Shown here: positions 1 through 13,600 of the stretch, piece after piece
How the letters are laid out: the number at the start of each line of letters is the position of its first letter
How positions within the stretch are numbered: position 1 is the first letter of the stretch
Origin: Pachypanchax playfairii
Lineage: Eukaryota; Chordata; Actinopteri; Cyprinodontiformes; Aplocheilidae
Assembly (NCBI GenBank): GCA_006937955.1
Contig: SSNP01000044.1
Span: forward strand, 1,590,291 to 1,654,290
Length of the DNA stretch: 64,000 bases
Direction: 5' to 3'
Notes under the pieces: generated by a model
Database searches by the model: none
What the model saw: only the letters and a program-made list of their open reading frames with translations
What the model was told of the DNA's origin: nothing
Translations under genes and position numbers: made by a program

Positions 1-1601
1 GCCCCCCCAACAACAACGCGCAGAGAATGCTTTTGCAAGAAGGAAGAAAAACAAAACCAAGAAAATGTCTCAACAGGTGAGTATTGTTGTCATCTTTGTG
101 CTCCTAAGGGTGGCGTTGCTAACAACGGCAAGGGCTTCATGCTTGTATTTATGTACGTGAGTGTGAGTGCCGTAAAGCAGGTTTGTTCTCGCGAGATTAG
201 TCGGGTCCGATCCACTGAAAGTTGCAATTGCTGCTTTCAGGACACAGACCCCGGAGGGAGGGGAGGGACCCACAAATCACCCCGCCAAGTCCTTGTTTAC
301 CCCCACAGGGACTCTAGAAAACATTTATTGAGGTGAAAAAACTTACTTAGTTCTGCTTTAAGGGCCGGTGGGGCCGGGCTCCACCAGATGGCGCTGTGGA
401 GCTCAATGAACTGTATGGGAAGGGGCTCGTTCTATGTAGAGTAGTATTGTCTAAAACTGATTCTGTTACCAAGAATATGCCGATACAAACATTTGTTTAT
501 AACTATTTAAGTTTTTATTACAATACTGACAAGCTCAGTAGGCTAAATCCGCTAGAAACAGCGTTCACATCTGTTTAAACAATGAGCGTCTAAAATCACA
601 GAGCGCATGCGCATCGTGCGTTCAGTAGAGAGCCGTGGGCCAAACGCTCCGGCCCCAAGCTGAAATCCTCCAAATAAAATACAGAATAGTACACGTCATG
701 TTTACGTTCTGTTAGAGAGAAGTGTGCAGTCATCCAGAGTCAGTTATTCTTGTTAGCTACCGAGACAAAATAAAATAAAAAGGAATGAAGTCGACGTCCT
801 GCTGAAGACCAACTTTAGCACCCTGCTTCTTGAGCAGAAGGTGGATGACAGGAGGAGGCGGTGTCATTATAACGGAGGAAAAACACTGCTGTGATTATGA
901 AGGAAGTCTGAGATAGTGTGGTGGCTCAGGTGGAGGAGAGATGTTGCAAGAGTGATCACTTTATAGTCAGGGGTGCACATAAGCAGTCCGCAGGTGCGCA
1001 TACGCACTTAAGGCGCACAGATAAAATTTTGAAATGCGCATTTGTGTACTTAACATCGGTTTGGTTGAGCAGTATGAATTTTTACGTTAATCAGAGGCGG
1101 GGTTCATTATTAAATCAATGAAGAATCCCACTGACTTATTTTGTTTGTTTTATTTGACTGATATGTTTCCTTAGCTTAGCTGAAGATCCAGCTGTCAGTG
1201 ATCAGCTGATCTCTCCCTTCGTGACGCAGCTGTCATGAAGATGCCGGTTTTCTCCCATAAACTCGGTGTTATTCTGCATTTCCACCGGGATAACAATATA
1301 GTTAAAGCACAGCTTGTGAACTGCACCCTTTTCAACAAGTTTAGCAAATAATTTCAAAGAGCTGAATTTGAATTTTAGTTGTTTTGTTGCATTTTATGTG
1401 GTTCATAAAAGTCAGATTATAATTAGTAGTGGCTATAATAGCTGTTGAGTTGTTGGGCCCCACCTAACTTATCATGCCAGAGACGCCACTGATTACAAAC
1501 CCTAATCATCAAAAATACTTGTGTGAACGCACAATTAATCGAGTATCGAGTCAGTAACAAATATGTCTTATTATTACATGGAATAAAAGTCAGTAGCGTA
1601 C
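1..1601. other. papolg intron, left edge to exon 7
   Basis: No exon is recognisable. A stretch around 966-1040, rich in alternating GTGCGCA-type words, resembles the reverse complement of 34780-34850, so it belongs to a dispersed repeat. The remainder is AT-rich single-copy-like sequence. Confidence 0.4.
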
Positions 1602-4600
1602 CATTAAGGCTGCGGATACATCGAATGTCCAAGTTTTTTAGAATAGAGTCTCCTCTCAGGTCCAGGTTGTCTGGGATGGACTGAAGGGCCAATCTGGCAA
1701 AAAGCAAGTCAATCTGTGCAGAGACAAACAAGACAGCAGCAATGAAACATTCTGTGTACAGAGGCGTAATGCACAGATCTGAAAGAGGTCAACTGATTTA
1801 TTTTTTATGTGGAACCCAAGTAGTTTGATAATTATTACAGAGTTTTCATTAGTTTCAATGTAATTATTTCAGAGAATGTAGTGTTTAGCACGTTGCAGTC
1901 GGCATAGCCTAGTGGGGCGGGAGATCGCCCCTTGTTCGGAAGACCAGGGTTTGATCTTGCTACGTGTCGAAGTATCCTTGGGCAAGATAATGAACCCGCA
2001 ACTGCCCCCAGGCGCTGTACAAAATGGCTGCCCTCTGCTCCTCACCTCACAGTGAGGCTGGGTTAAATGCAGTGCTAAATTTCCCCAAGAGGGATTAATA
2101 AAGTATACATTGTTATTATTATTTAGTGAATGCATCATTGATAGCCAATGGTGATACTAAATTTGAGGTGGAAATGCTTCTGAAAAAACAAAAACAGAAA
2201 CTCAAACCCAGAAAAGCAAGCAAACAGATTTATATAAATTGAGGCAGAGAAAAAGAGCAACTGAAGACTGACGCATGTGGCAGGAGAGAGCACAGGGCTA
2301 TCCCTTGTGTCTTTTCCAGCTCAAATACGCTGCTGAACCGCTGTCACCTTATGAAGGAAATACACTAGAAAATGGGGGAAATAAGAAGGTGTTCTACTAA
2401 AAGTGAGACCTTCTGTGATGCCTGACTGCAGGACAGGTGTACAGCACTGCAACCACTGCTGCTCTAACCGGTCTTTCCCATCCACCTAGACGGCAGCTAG
2501 TCACATCTGTCAACAGAGACTTCTCTTCCATGGTGAAACCAGGTCTGGCATAACAAAATTAATCTGATAGTTAAAGTGGACCTCCACACTGCCTCAAGAG
2601 AAGTTGCCACTTTATCTGGTTCTTATCAAAGTAAAGTCTTTAACAAGACCTTTTAACATAAAAAAAGATTGTTATGATGCTTCTAATAGAAACCTGGTCA
2701 CAAGTCCACCACATTTTTATAGCTTCTCCATCCAGACTGTTTTTTAATTATCCTTGGATACCATCTGATTTAAAAAGGTTTAGCTGCAAAGTTTTACTCT
2801 CTGAATCTCAACAGTTGTAAGCAGTAGACTTTTATTGTCAATCTCAACTTCCCAGTCTTTTCACACCAATTCACCATCCCCCAAAATTCAACAAGTATTT
2901 TTTCAGGAAAAGTTCTTTAAGAGAGACGTCAGACCTTTAGAAACCGTTTACATCAGCATGGTCTTCATTCTAGACAACCAGCAAAGGTACCTGATCACAC
3001 TACCCGGGCACAGGTGTCATAGTCTTACATGGACCAGGGAGCATTTACAACTGGATGAGGGAGAAGTGGCTCTCAGTGCTGTTGATGAAAGTCGATTCAT
3101 CAACTGTGTCAACCACTGTTGTGACGAGACGTACTTCTGGTTGTGGAGGTGTTACAGTGTGTATGTCTGTATGAATGCGAGTGTCAAGGTTTGGTGTAAA
3201 TCAGCTCTGAAAGCTCATTCTACCAAAGAAAACTTTAAATATACAAATTAATCAACTTCTACAATTAAATATACTGGCTGTACAGATACTCAAATATCTG
3301 GACACACCTCATATTTGTCAAGCCTACAATTATTATCATTTAAATGAGTTTAGATAAACCCTTAGAGACATGGGTAGCTCACCTCAATTCCATCAAATTT
3401 GAATTTTATTACTGGTACAAAAGCATCCTCAACAGCCTAGAGGGAGAAAAGAAAAAATATATCATTCAAAATGTGCAAAACCTTTTTCTCTAACAGAAAA
3501 ATCAAGAAATACTCTGTTTTTCTGTGACAAATGACTGGAATCCTTACCCGCAGATCTTTAATTTCTTCGTGTTGTTTCAATTTCTCAAAGAAAGACTGAA
3601 AAAAGTCACTTCTCTCTACATGGCGCGGAGCTACACACAATGCATCAATATCAGCTCCTGTTTAAAAAAGGAGAACATTTCAGTCAAAAAAACAAAAAAA
3701 AAACAGTCGTATTTGTATCATTTGTTTGTTATCAACAGATTTTTTATTCTAAATGAAATGATCTATACAAATACCCTGTTTAACATCTTGTTTAGAAAAC
3801 CAGATAAAGAAAAAAAAGACAGAAGATCCACTGTAATACACTGATATCTCACAGATCATAGCAAAGACAAGATTTTGATATTGATTCAGTTTATTTATGT
3901 CTGGCCAACTCATGATTAAAGCCCTCTTAAAGCACTACAAAAACCAAATGTCCAATTCACATAAATAAAAGTCCAGATTCAAAGCGAATATTCAAACAGT
4001 TCAACTCAAAGTAATTTCAGAGATTTATAAAATGCCACTTTGTAAAAATCTTCGTTTCAACACAATCCCCCATCCTGAACATCACAATCATGCAAGAGTG
4101 GAACAGAATGACTCCCTTTTAACAAGAACTCCAGCAGAACCCGAACCAGGATGAGACCCTCTGCCCCCACCCACTGGGGTTTGAGCTGACACAAAAGAAC
4201 CACAGACAAACAGATGGATTTGGACCAGTTGTCATGTCAATGGAAAGATAAACTGAGATAAAGTTCATCACAGCAACAATAATAAATACAAACATAGAGA
4301 GTAAGACAGAGTGAAGAAATGTGGTCAGTATGTCCTCCAGAAATTTAGGCCTATATCAGCATAACTAAAGGGATAGATCAGGATAACCTGGGCTAAAGTT
4401 TTAAGTCTGTTCTTAAAAGTACAGTGTCTGCCTCACAGATTAAAGGTGGAAGCTGAATCCACAGAAGAGCCTGATAACTGAAAGCTCTTCCTCCCATTCT
4501 TTGTTTACAAACTCTAGGGACTTTAGGCAAAGCTTTTAAGAATTGTTCTTTTGCAGTATCCCAAAAAAACTGTACCCATGTTTAGCTTCAATCAATCTAA

Positions 4601-7600
4601 TATTACCAGATGTTTGTTCAGTACTTGCCTCCTCTGTGTTTGTATTCTTGAGATATTCAAGATGTTATGTGCTTAACACCAGGCTCCTCTAACTCTCTCT
4701 CATGCACAGACTGATCATTATTGCAGCACTATCAGCAAACGTTATAATATGATGATCATCAATCTCATGTTAATGGCGTGTTCTATACCGCCGTCTGGGG
4801 AGCCTGTGGAGATCACGATGGTAAAGGACAAGACACAATGGATCTTCACAGACTGTTGGCTACCAATCATAAAGTCTAAAACCTATAGGCACATACATTT
4901 TTAAATCTCGCAACAGGATTTTATTAACTCGTGTCTCCAAACTGGTGTTAATTTGCAGCTGTCTGAAACGAGTCCCCAGCTTCAAGGTGAGACAGCAGGT
5001 TGGGCGACATCTTACAATACATCAAACAAGCTGGTTTCATCCTGTATCCATAGATTTCTTGAATCACAGTGATGTCAACTGCATCCTTAATGTGGACAAA
5101 AACCAATTTACTTTAGACTTAGAGCCCTATACAATATTTATATAGTGTGTTGTGAATTCAGAACTGGTTCCAAAGCACACAAGCAGAAGAATATTACAAT
5201 ACCAGCTATACCAACCAACTAAACATAAGCAGAAATATTTACAGCTGTTAAGAGACGTGTGAGGCTGGGCTGGAGGTCAAGGTTGGTACACACGCAATTA
5301 AAAACTGTGTGGTTTGTCTATAACAGGTTTCTGCAACCTTCATGACTGAAAGACATTTTCTCACCACATATAAAACATTTAATTTGTAAAGAGCTACAAA
5401 GTAACTTTGACCCTTAAAATGTAAGAAAAAACTATTCAATAAGCTGCCTACGTGTAGGTTAAGTATGAAGTTCCACCTTTATGTTTATAAAAACAAACAT
5501 CAGATTATTGTTCCTGCTGCTGAAGATAAACACCAGCCTTCACCAGGATCCTGCAGGAACAAGCTGTTATCAAACTGGTTGGATGGATGTAGTTTGATCA
5601 TTTATTACTTAAATGTTCACAAAATGAAATAACTTTTACTTTGTTAAAGTGTCCCAGGTCTTTCATCAGAGGCAGGCCTTTTCTCTGTTATATGAAAAAC
5701 TCAGTGTTTAATACAACAATGTTTTGATGCCTTACAATGTTGAACTGAAAAAATACCTGCTGCTTTTAATACTAAATTCCGTCACACACCCGCTTCAGTT
5801 AGAAAATATGATTCAATTTGATTCAATTTTTTTATTTAAGCATAGAATTGATATCTTAAATTAAATGTTTGTATTTAATGAGCACTGACTAAGTGTTTTT
5901 ATAAAATACATGAGGAGCAAAGTCTTTTCATTTGCTTGTCTTTCTGCTGATCCGAAAACTGATCCGATCCGTGACTCAAAACCGTGATCCGATCTGAACC
6001 ACGAGTTTTTTGATTTGTTGAACCACTAATACCTGCTTATTCGTGTTCAGGGTCGCAGGGAGCTGGTGTCTGTCTCCAGCTGTTACTGGGTGAGAGGCGG
6101 GGCTACACCTGGACAGGTCGCCAGTTCATCACAGATTTTACAGACATTTCAGTGAAACTCAAGCTGTTTTTGTTTAGTTCTGATTCTGGAATCAGTTCAC
6201 ACAGAACAACCTCTTTGTAATATTAGTTTAATTTTGCTGCAAAAATGTTATGTTTAAGCATCAAAAAAAATTTTGAAAAAGAAAAAACTGCTAAAATGAT
6301 TAATTTCCTGTGCAATGCTCAGGATTATGTTGAGTTTGGTCAAAGTTACAAGGAACGACTTCAGAGAGGCTGAAGGCCACAGGTTGCAGATCCCTAGTCT
6401 AACGTTTAAAAGGGATTTTTTTTTTGGGGGGGGGGGGGTGTCAAATGTTATACATCAAAATATTAATACCACACCATAATAACCTTTTCTCAAGAAATGT
6501 TATCCAAGTACCAAGACAGAGCTAGTTTGCTGTAAAAATTTTAAATTAAGCATCAACATTAAGCATTTTCCATGTCTTCATCTACAACACCAGATTTTTT
6601 ACTTGTTATAGATAATATGTTAGTTCTTTTAATTGCTCCTGCTAAAAGTGCCTCAATGATAATCCAAACAGAGATAAATACACTGGTCAAGTTCTTCAGT
6701 GACTAAACCCTGGGATTGAAATGGTATAATGAAACAGCATTTTATCTAATGATTGTTGTTAAGAAAATATTACAGGCATCAATATCGTCATAGTATTTGG
6801 AGATTTTTTTTCCCCAAAAAGTTACAAAAATTGTTCTTACAGCCTGAAATGACTGCAGTTTCCCTGTCATCAGAAAAACCTGCTGTTATTATTAACAATA
6901 ATAAAAAATTCTATGTAATACTACTGTTGACATTCATCATTTTACTCTGTGAAATGCAACTTCAAGTTCAAAAAGTTTGGATGATGTTTAAAAGGAAAAT
7001 TTCTGTGTAACTGAGACTGCCATTAGAAAACAGCACATGGTAATTTACATGGAAGGAGAAGTAATCTGCGATTGTTACCAGTAATCATCCATTGGAAAAA
7101 TATTATGTAAAATAGTGTAGTAAAAGAAAAGGCAACAGGTTGAGTAACTATATTTTTACAGTTACAGACAAAACAGCCTTTAGTGTAAACACTCAGACCT
7201 TTATGTAAATACCCAATGTAAATGTAAAAGTGATGGGATTATAAAGATTTATTAAATAACTTTTACATTTACCACCTACATTTTTTGGAAAATGTTTTAA
7301 GGCGGCAGAAGTCTGTTTGTCTTTGACGCACATTGGGACGTTAACTAGAATCCTCAAAGAAAACATCTGATGTTCTTTTGCAGTTAAAGTTCTAACTACC
7401 ATATATACTCACGTATAAGTTGGTTTTTTGAGGAGTAAATTTAAGGTCTGAAGAGGGGTTCAGACTTATACGCGAGATATCGGGAAGAAATAGTTCTTAT
7501 TCAGAGGAAAATGTTGACAGCTTGGGAACTGGAGCATGTACTCGTACGAGCGAACGATGTTCCTTATCAGCATGGATTATCAAAGACATGTTATATTTTT

Positions 7601-10600
7601 TTATCAATAAACATGACAAACGATTGCCGAAAGTATCAATTTTCATTATTTTCTGCTCTCATTTTCACAAACACCCTTCATCACTGGGACTTCCTGACAC
7701 AAACTGATTCTGACACACTTATACGAGGGTCAATGCTAAATTCCTCAATTTTTCTGCTGTGAAAGTGGTCCGACTTATACACGAATTGACTTACACACGA
7801 GTATATACGGTACTGATAACTCATCAGAAGTACCCTTAATGCCAGGACAACTGAAGCTTTTATAAAACTGGTGATTATTCACACCTACTTAAGACAGAAA
7901 GTCCTTTCTTTTCTCAGTGCCAGCCAGGGCTCCAGACTAACATTTTTTCCAAGGGGCACTGTAGATCATAACCAGAAATTTCTAGGGGCATTTTCCAAAA
8001 TTTAAGGGCACACCCAGAGGCATCCGCGCGGCCCACCCCAACCCGAAAAAATCTACTGTCAGTTAGTGGCGCCCCTAGATACACTAAACTGACCAAATGC
8101 ATACCTGTCATGACACGGTTTGTGTCGTATACTACCGTAGTGTTTTTACGAGGGTATCGTGCAGGTGCGGACTGAGACAATAATTCAGGCTGGGAATTTT
8201 GATATCCTTCCAGGCCACCACCACCCAATTATTGCAAAACACAAGAGATATCGGTTGGATGCCTATTGATGTAGGAGTGTAAGATAATAAAACAAAAAGC
8301 TACACATATATCCACACACAGCTTTAATTTATGTAGCTGATAGAACAAACTTATATTCATAATGGCTTTTTTTACAATCATATACCTTAAAATTATTTTA
8401 TTAAAGATTGACTTATTTAAGGCTGTTAAAAAAGACAAATATCTATTTCTAATCCAAGAAATCTAGTATGAAAAACGTGAACAATTTTATTGACACTACA
8501 CCTGTCCTAGATGAAGCAACTGAATATTTCTCTGTTACAGTGGGGCAAAAAAGTATTTAGTCAGCCACCAATTGTGTAAGTTCTCCCACTTAAAAAGATC
8601 AGAGAGGCCTGTAATTTTCATCATAGGTATACCTCAACTATGAGAGACAAAATGAGGAAAAAAAATCCAGAAAATCACATTGTCTGATTTTTAAAGAATT
8701 TATTTGCAAATTATGGTGGAAAATAAGTATTTGGTCACCTACAAACAAGTAAGATTTCTGGCTTTCACAGACCTGTAACTTCTTTAAGAGGCTCCTCGGT
8801 CCTCCACTCGTTACCTGTATTAATGGCACCTGTGTGAACTCGTTATCAGTATAAAAGACACCTGTCCACAACCTCAAACAGTCACGCTCCAAACTCCACT
8901 ATGGCCAAGACCAAAGAGCTGTCAAAGGACACCAGAAACAAAATTGTAGACGTTCACCAGGCTGGGAAGACTGAATCTGCAATAGGTAAGCAGCTTGGTG
9001 TGAAGAAATCAACTGTGGGAGCAATTATTAGAAAATGGAAGACATACAAGACCACTGATAATCTCCCTCGATCTGGGGCTCCACGCAAGATCTCACCCCG
9101 TGGGGTCAAAATGATCACAAGAACGGTGAGCAAAAATCCCAGAACCACACGGAGGGACCTAGTGAATGACCTGCAGAGAGCTGGGACCAAAGTAACAAAG
9201 GCTACCATCAGTAACACACTACGCCGCCAGGGACTCAAATCCTGCAGTGCCAGACGTGTCCCCCTGCTGAAGCCAGGACACATCCAGGCCCGTCTGCGGT
9301 TTGCTAGAGAGCATTTGGATGATCCAGAAGAGGATTGGGAGAACATCATATGGTCAGATGAAACCAAAATAGAACTTTTTGGTAGAAACTCAACTTGTCG
9401 TGTTTGGAGGGGAAAGAATGCTGAGTTGGATCCAAAGATCACCATACCTACTGTAAAGCATGGGGGTGGAAACATCATGCTTTGGGGCTGTTTTTCTGCA
9501 AGGGGACCAGGACGACTGATCCGTGTAAAGGAAAGAATGAATGGGGCCATGTATCGTAAGATTTTGAGTGAAAACCTCCTTCCATCAGCAAGGGCATTGA
9601 AAATGAGACGTGGCTGGGTCTTTCAGCATGACAATGATCCCAAACACACCGCCCGGGCAACGAAGGAGTGGCTTCGTAAGAAGCATTTCAAGGTCCTGGA
9701 GTGGCCTAGCCAGTCTCCAGATCTCAACCCCATAGAAAATCTCTGGAGGGAGTTGAAAGTCCGTGTTGCCCAGCGTCAGCCCCAAAACATCACTGCTCTA
9801 GAGGAGATCTGCATGGAGGAATGGGCCAAAATACCAGCAACAGTGTGTGAAAACCTTGTGAAGACTTACAGAAATGTTTGACCTCTGTCATTGCCAACAA
9901 AGGCTATATAACAAAGTATTGAGATTAACTTTTGTTATTGACCAAATACTTATTTTCCACCATAATTTGCAAATAAATTCTTTAAAAATCAGACAATGTG
10001 ATTTTCTGGATTTTTTTTCCTCATTTTGTCTCTCATAGTTGAGGTATACATATGATGAAAATTACAGGCCTCTCTGATCTTTTTAAGTGGGAGAACTTAC
10101 ACAATTGGTGGCTGACTAAATACTTATTTGCCCCACTGTATATATTTTCAGTTTTGCAATTTGTAGACGGTCCCTGCACCTTGGCGTACCTGCAGGCTGC
10201 ATAGAGACTGATGAAAGTCTCCAAACGCGCAGGACAGCTCGTTTTGAAGGAAATACGATCATAGCTCGCAGTCTACCTCGCTGTGATGTACTGAGGTGTC
10301 GGTTTAGTAAAAGCAACGCTCCGCTGATAAGTTATTGATCTGGAAAAGCCAAATCTGTGAATATTTTTCTAACTTTACTGCTCCATCTTTCCCCTTTCCC
10401 GGGCCATATTGTGTTTAAACTGGGAAGTCCCTGGTTTCTCTGCTGTTTTCCCAGCGTGTTGAGGACCACAGTGACAGCAATACAGGCAAGACATTGTGCC
10501 ATTTCGTGAGTCCTACCTCAGCCACTTGAACTCCGACATCCAGTCATTTCGGAATTTATTCACTTTGCTGGAGCTGGGTATTTTGGATTCTTCTGATTGG

Positions 10601-13600
10601 GTGTCTGTGACTCTAATATCGACTACAGGTGCAGTTTGATCATGAGCTGGCCTGAAAAAATGATCTATCGTCCTCTTCGCCATGATAGCGAAGCTGTCCC
10701 TCTCAGCCAGTGACTGTATATAGAGCTCTCAGCAGTAAAATTGCTGCGCTCCTCCACATACAAAGCGAGATTGTGACACAAAGGCAGTCTTGCTTCAGCC
10801 AATCGTATACTGTAGAAATCAGGCGCCTTTGGCCAGTCGCAGCGAGTACAATAAATATTGCTCACTGCGACTGGCCGAAAGCACCTGGTTTCTACAGGAT
10901 CATGTCAGCAGCAGGTTCTCAGTCCCAAATGTGTCTGATAACCTCACTCACGCAAATGAATATTATAACTCTTTCAAGTCATGTTTACATTACAGAAGTA
11001 TTTTGGGAAATTGCCATTCGCTCTGGCACGAGTGATGTTTAAAATTACTCGCACTCAGACAAAAGATGGTCGCAAAACGCGACAGGAAATCACATAAATG
11101 AACTCAAGTTTAACTGTGTTCGAGGACTTCAGGCAAAGCAACACAAAAACAATGGTTTTATTTAAAATAGTACAAATGATGACACCTACCTTTTGTGTGC
11201 ACTCCAAGTCTGTATGAACCAAATGTAAATATCTTGCCCCCGACACAACTAATGGCTGATGGTGGAAGGTTCTAGAAATGGAACAGAATAACTCTGTTAA
11301 TTTGTGTCCCTGTAATGAACTTCATATTACGTTAAATATTGTAGAACATTCTTACCTTCAATTCACTGATCTCTGCAATCCATTCTTTCACAAGGTTATT
11401 TAACTTCCCAAGAACAGCAAGTCTGAAAGAAAATACAACTTGATGCATTTAGTTTACACCAATCAAATATTCTATAAATAAAAAAATGCACTCAAATTTA
11501 AACAGTATAAATATTTGTAAAATAAATTGCCTCTAATCCTAGGTTTTTGTTTTGTTTGTTTTGGTGTAGACTGCTGTCCTGTACCAAGTAGCATGGTCAA
11601 TGTTTTACTGAGGTCACTTCCTGTTCAGTTTGGCAATTTCTGTATCATGAAACTGATTTACTTCTTCCAGTTAAAAGTGAGTAGTTTCTTTCCACTGTCG
11701 CCCGTTTGTACTGCTCAGGATGCAGATTGTGTTGAAATGATGACTCAACCCAATGGGCTGGTTGCCTAGAGGGGAAAGGTTTTTTTCCCCGATTGATTTG
11801 ATATTTCTGTGAAGTGCCTTGAAATGACCTTTGCTATGAACTGGTGCTTTATAAATAAAATGAATTGAATTACTTTTACAGCAGCAACTGCTGGAACTCT
11901 AGATTAGATATATTAATACACTACCTCTCAAACAATCATTATTTTATTTTTAAATAAAAACTGACCTGTGTATGGCAGTAGGAGTTTGCTTTTAGTGTTT
12001 CTCACAAAATAGCACAGTTATGCTTAATTTTCACAGCGCAGCAGCTTTACATGGGCCACCCGATGCTTATGAAATGTTGAGCCTAAAGGATCTTTCTCTA
12101 AGGAAGCGTCAGGAGCAGCTCAGTGCATCTAAACTCACCTGTGTATGTGGTGTGCTGAGCGGCGTGCAGAACACAGCACGCTACCACTTGTGTTGTCATT
12201 CCAATATGTCCAATCAGTAGGTGTCATACACAAGCTTATTGTGCTTTGTACGTGTCCACTGATCACTGTGAGCCTATCACTCTGGGGTGTTAACTTGTTT
12301 TTTTTAATTCGAAGAGTCTCCTAATACATCCACCGGCAGTCACATTACTCTCTGCTCATTATAAGACAAACATGGAGGCAGAGTTGTTGCACATGCAGGT
12401 GCTGCTGCTAAAAAAATTATAATCTCTTCAAAGTTCAAGGCTGTAATAAACATACACTTTGCCCACTTTTTTGCCCTCCTGTTCCTCTCAGTAAAAGTTA
12501 TTTCAGGGCCTTTCTCTAACAATCTGACAGATACACAATGCATTCAAGCTGCAGCTGGAAAAACTAGCTTCTTCCTGGATATATTTCCAGGCTCCCAGCA
12601 ACCAGCACTGGATGGATGTAGTTTAGATATTTGTGTGACCTTCTCCCTTGTTCTGAGTTCAACTTGTGCACATGGCTTCCTATGTGAAATGCCCCCAAAC
12701 AGCATTACTTCAAAGTTTGCTCCAAAAAAACATTTCTGATTTTTTCCTTTACGAAATGCCTCTATACTATGAAAGAATTTCATAAAGTTTAATCACAGAT
12801 AATGGAAGCACCTGTAGGCAGAGTGCATCAGACTCACCACATCGCATGATCATTTCTACAGTGAGTTTATAAAAAGTTTGAAAGGCTGATGAAAATCACA
12901 GATTACCTGCAGCACTTAATGTAACATTATGGAGGCTGGATTTGTTCATTGTCTCGTTTTTTTTTTTGGTGCTTCTGTAATTATTTTAAAACAAGTTCCC
13001 TTTCCTCTTTTGGGGTTCCTTGATGTTAGCTCCATTCATTTTACACGTACACACACATCCAGAGAAATAAATCTTCAGTTGAATGACTGAGCTCATAACC
13101 AGAAATAATACGATGTAACAGATGTGAGATGTCTGGGTGAACAGTTACAAATATCCATATGGTATGAAAAGACAAGAACCAAACAGCAGGGGCACAAAGT
13201 GGGTTAAGGATGAGGTGACCAGTATGGCGAGGGAGCACATACCTCTGATTGCAGGTGTATAATTGAGTTCACAGGTGCATTTATCAATCAAGTCACACAC
13301 AAAGCTCTGATGGCAAACATTAATTCTTACTCTTGGTCACATGTATGCAGCATGGCAAGCGGTAAAACCCAACCCCTCAACTCAATCTGTACCATTTATA
13401 CGCTCTCACTGGAAACTTGCGCTCACTCTGTCTGGTGCATGCATTTGTCAGTTAGGGGAAGGAAACTCATCTGATTGGCCAGATTTTCAGCTCGAATCCG
13501 ATGACACGAAAAGAAGAGCAGGACATGTGACAAGGGATCAACATAAGCGCTAATTGATTTTAGTTGTAACTTAAAACATGTTACCTAATACAGTTAATGA

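Noticed and set aside
1423..1601. Extension of the minus-strand 102-codon frame past the papolg exon
   Set aside because: Similarity stops exactly at the GT donor after SLNG, so the rest is intron.
2835..3251. 138-codon plus-strand frame with several Cys and Trp
   Set aside because: It lies in a papolg intron on the opposite strand, with no recognisable domain, promoter or splice context.
8954..9550. 198-codon minus-strand frame
   Set aside because: Shadow of the Tc1 transposase on the opposite strand.
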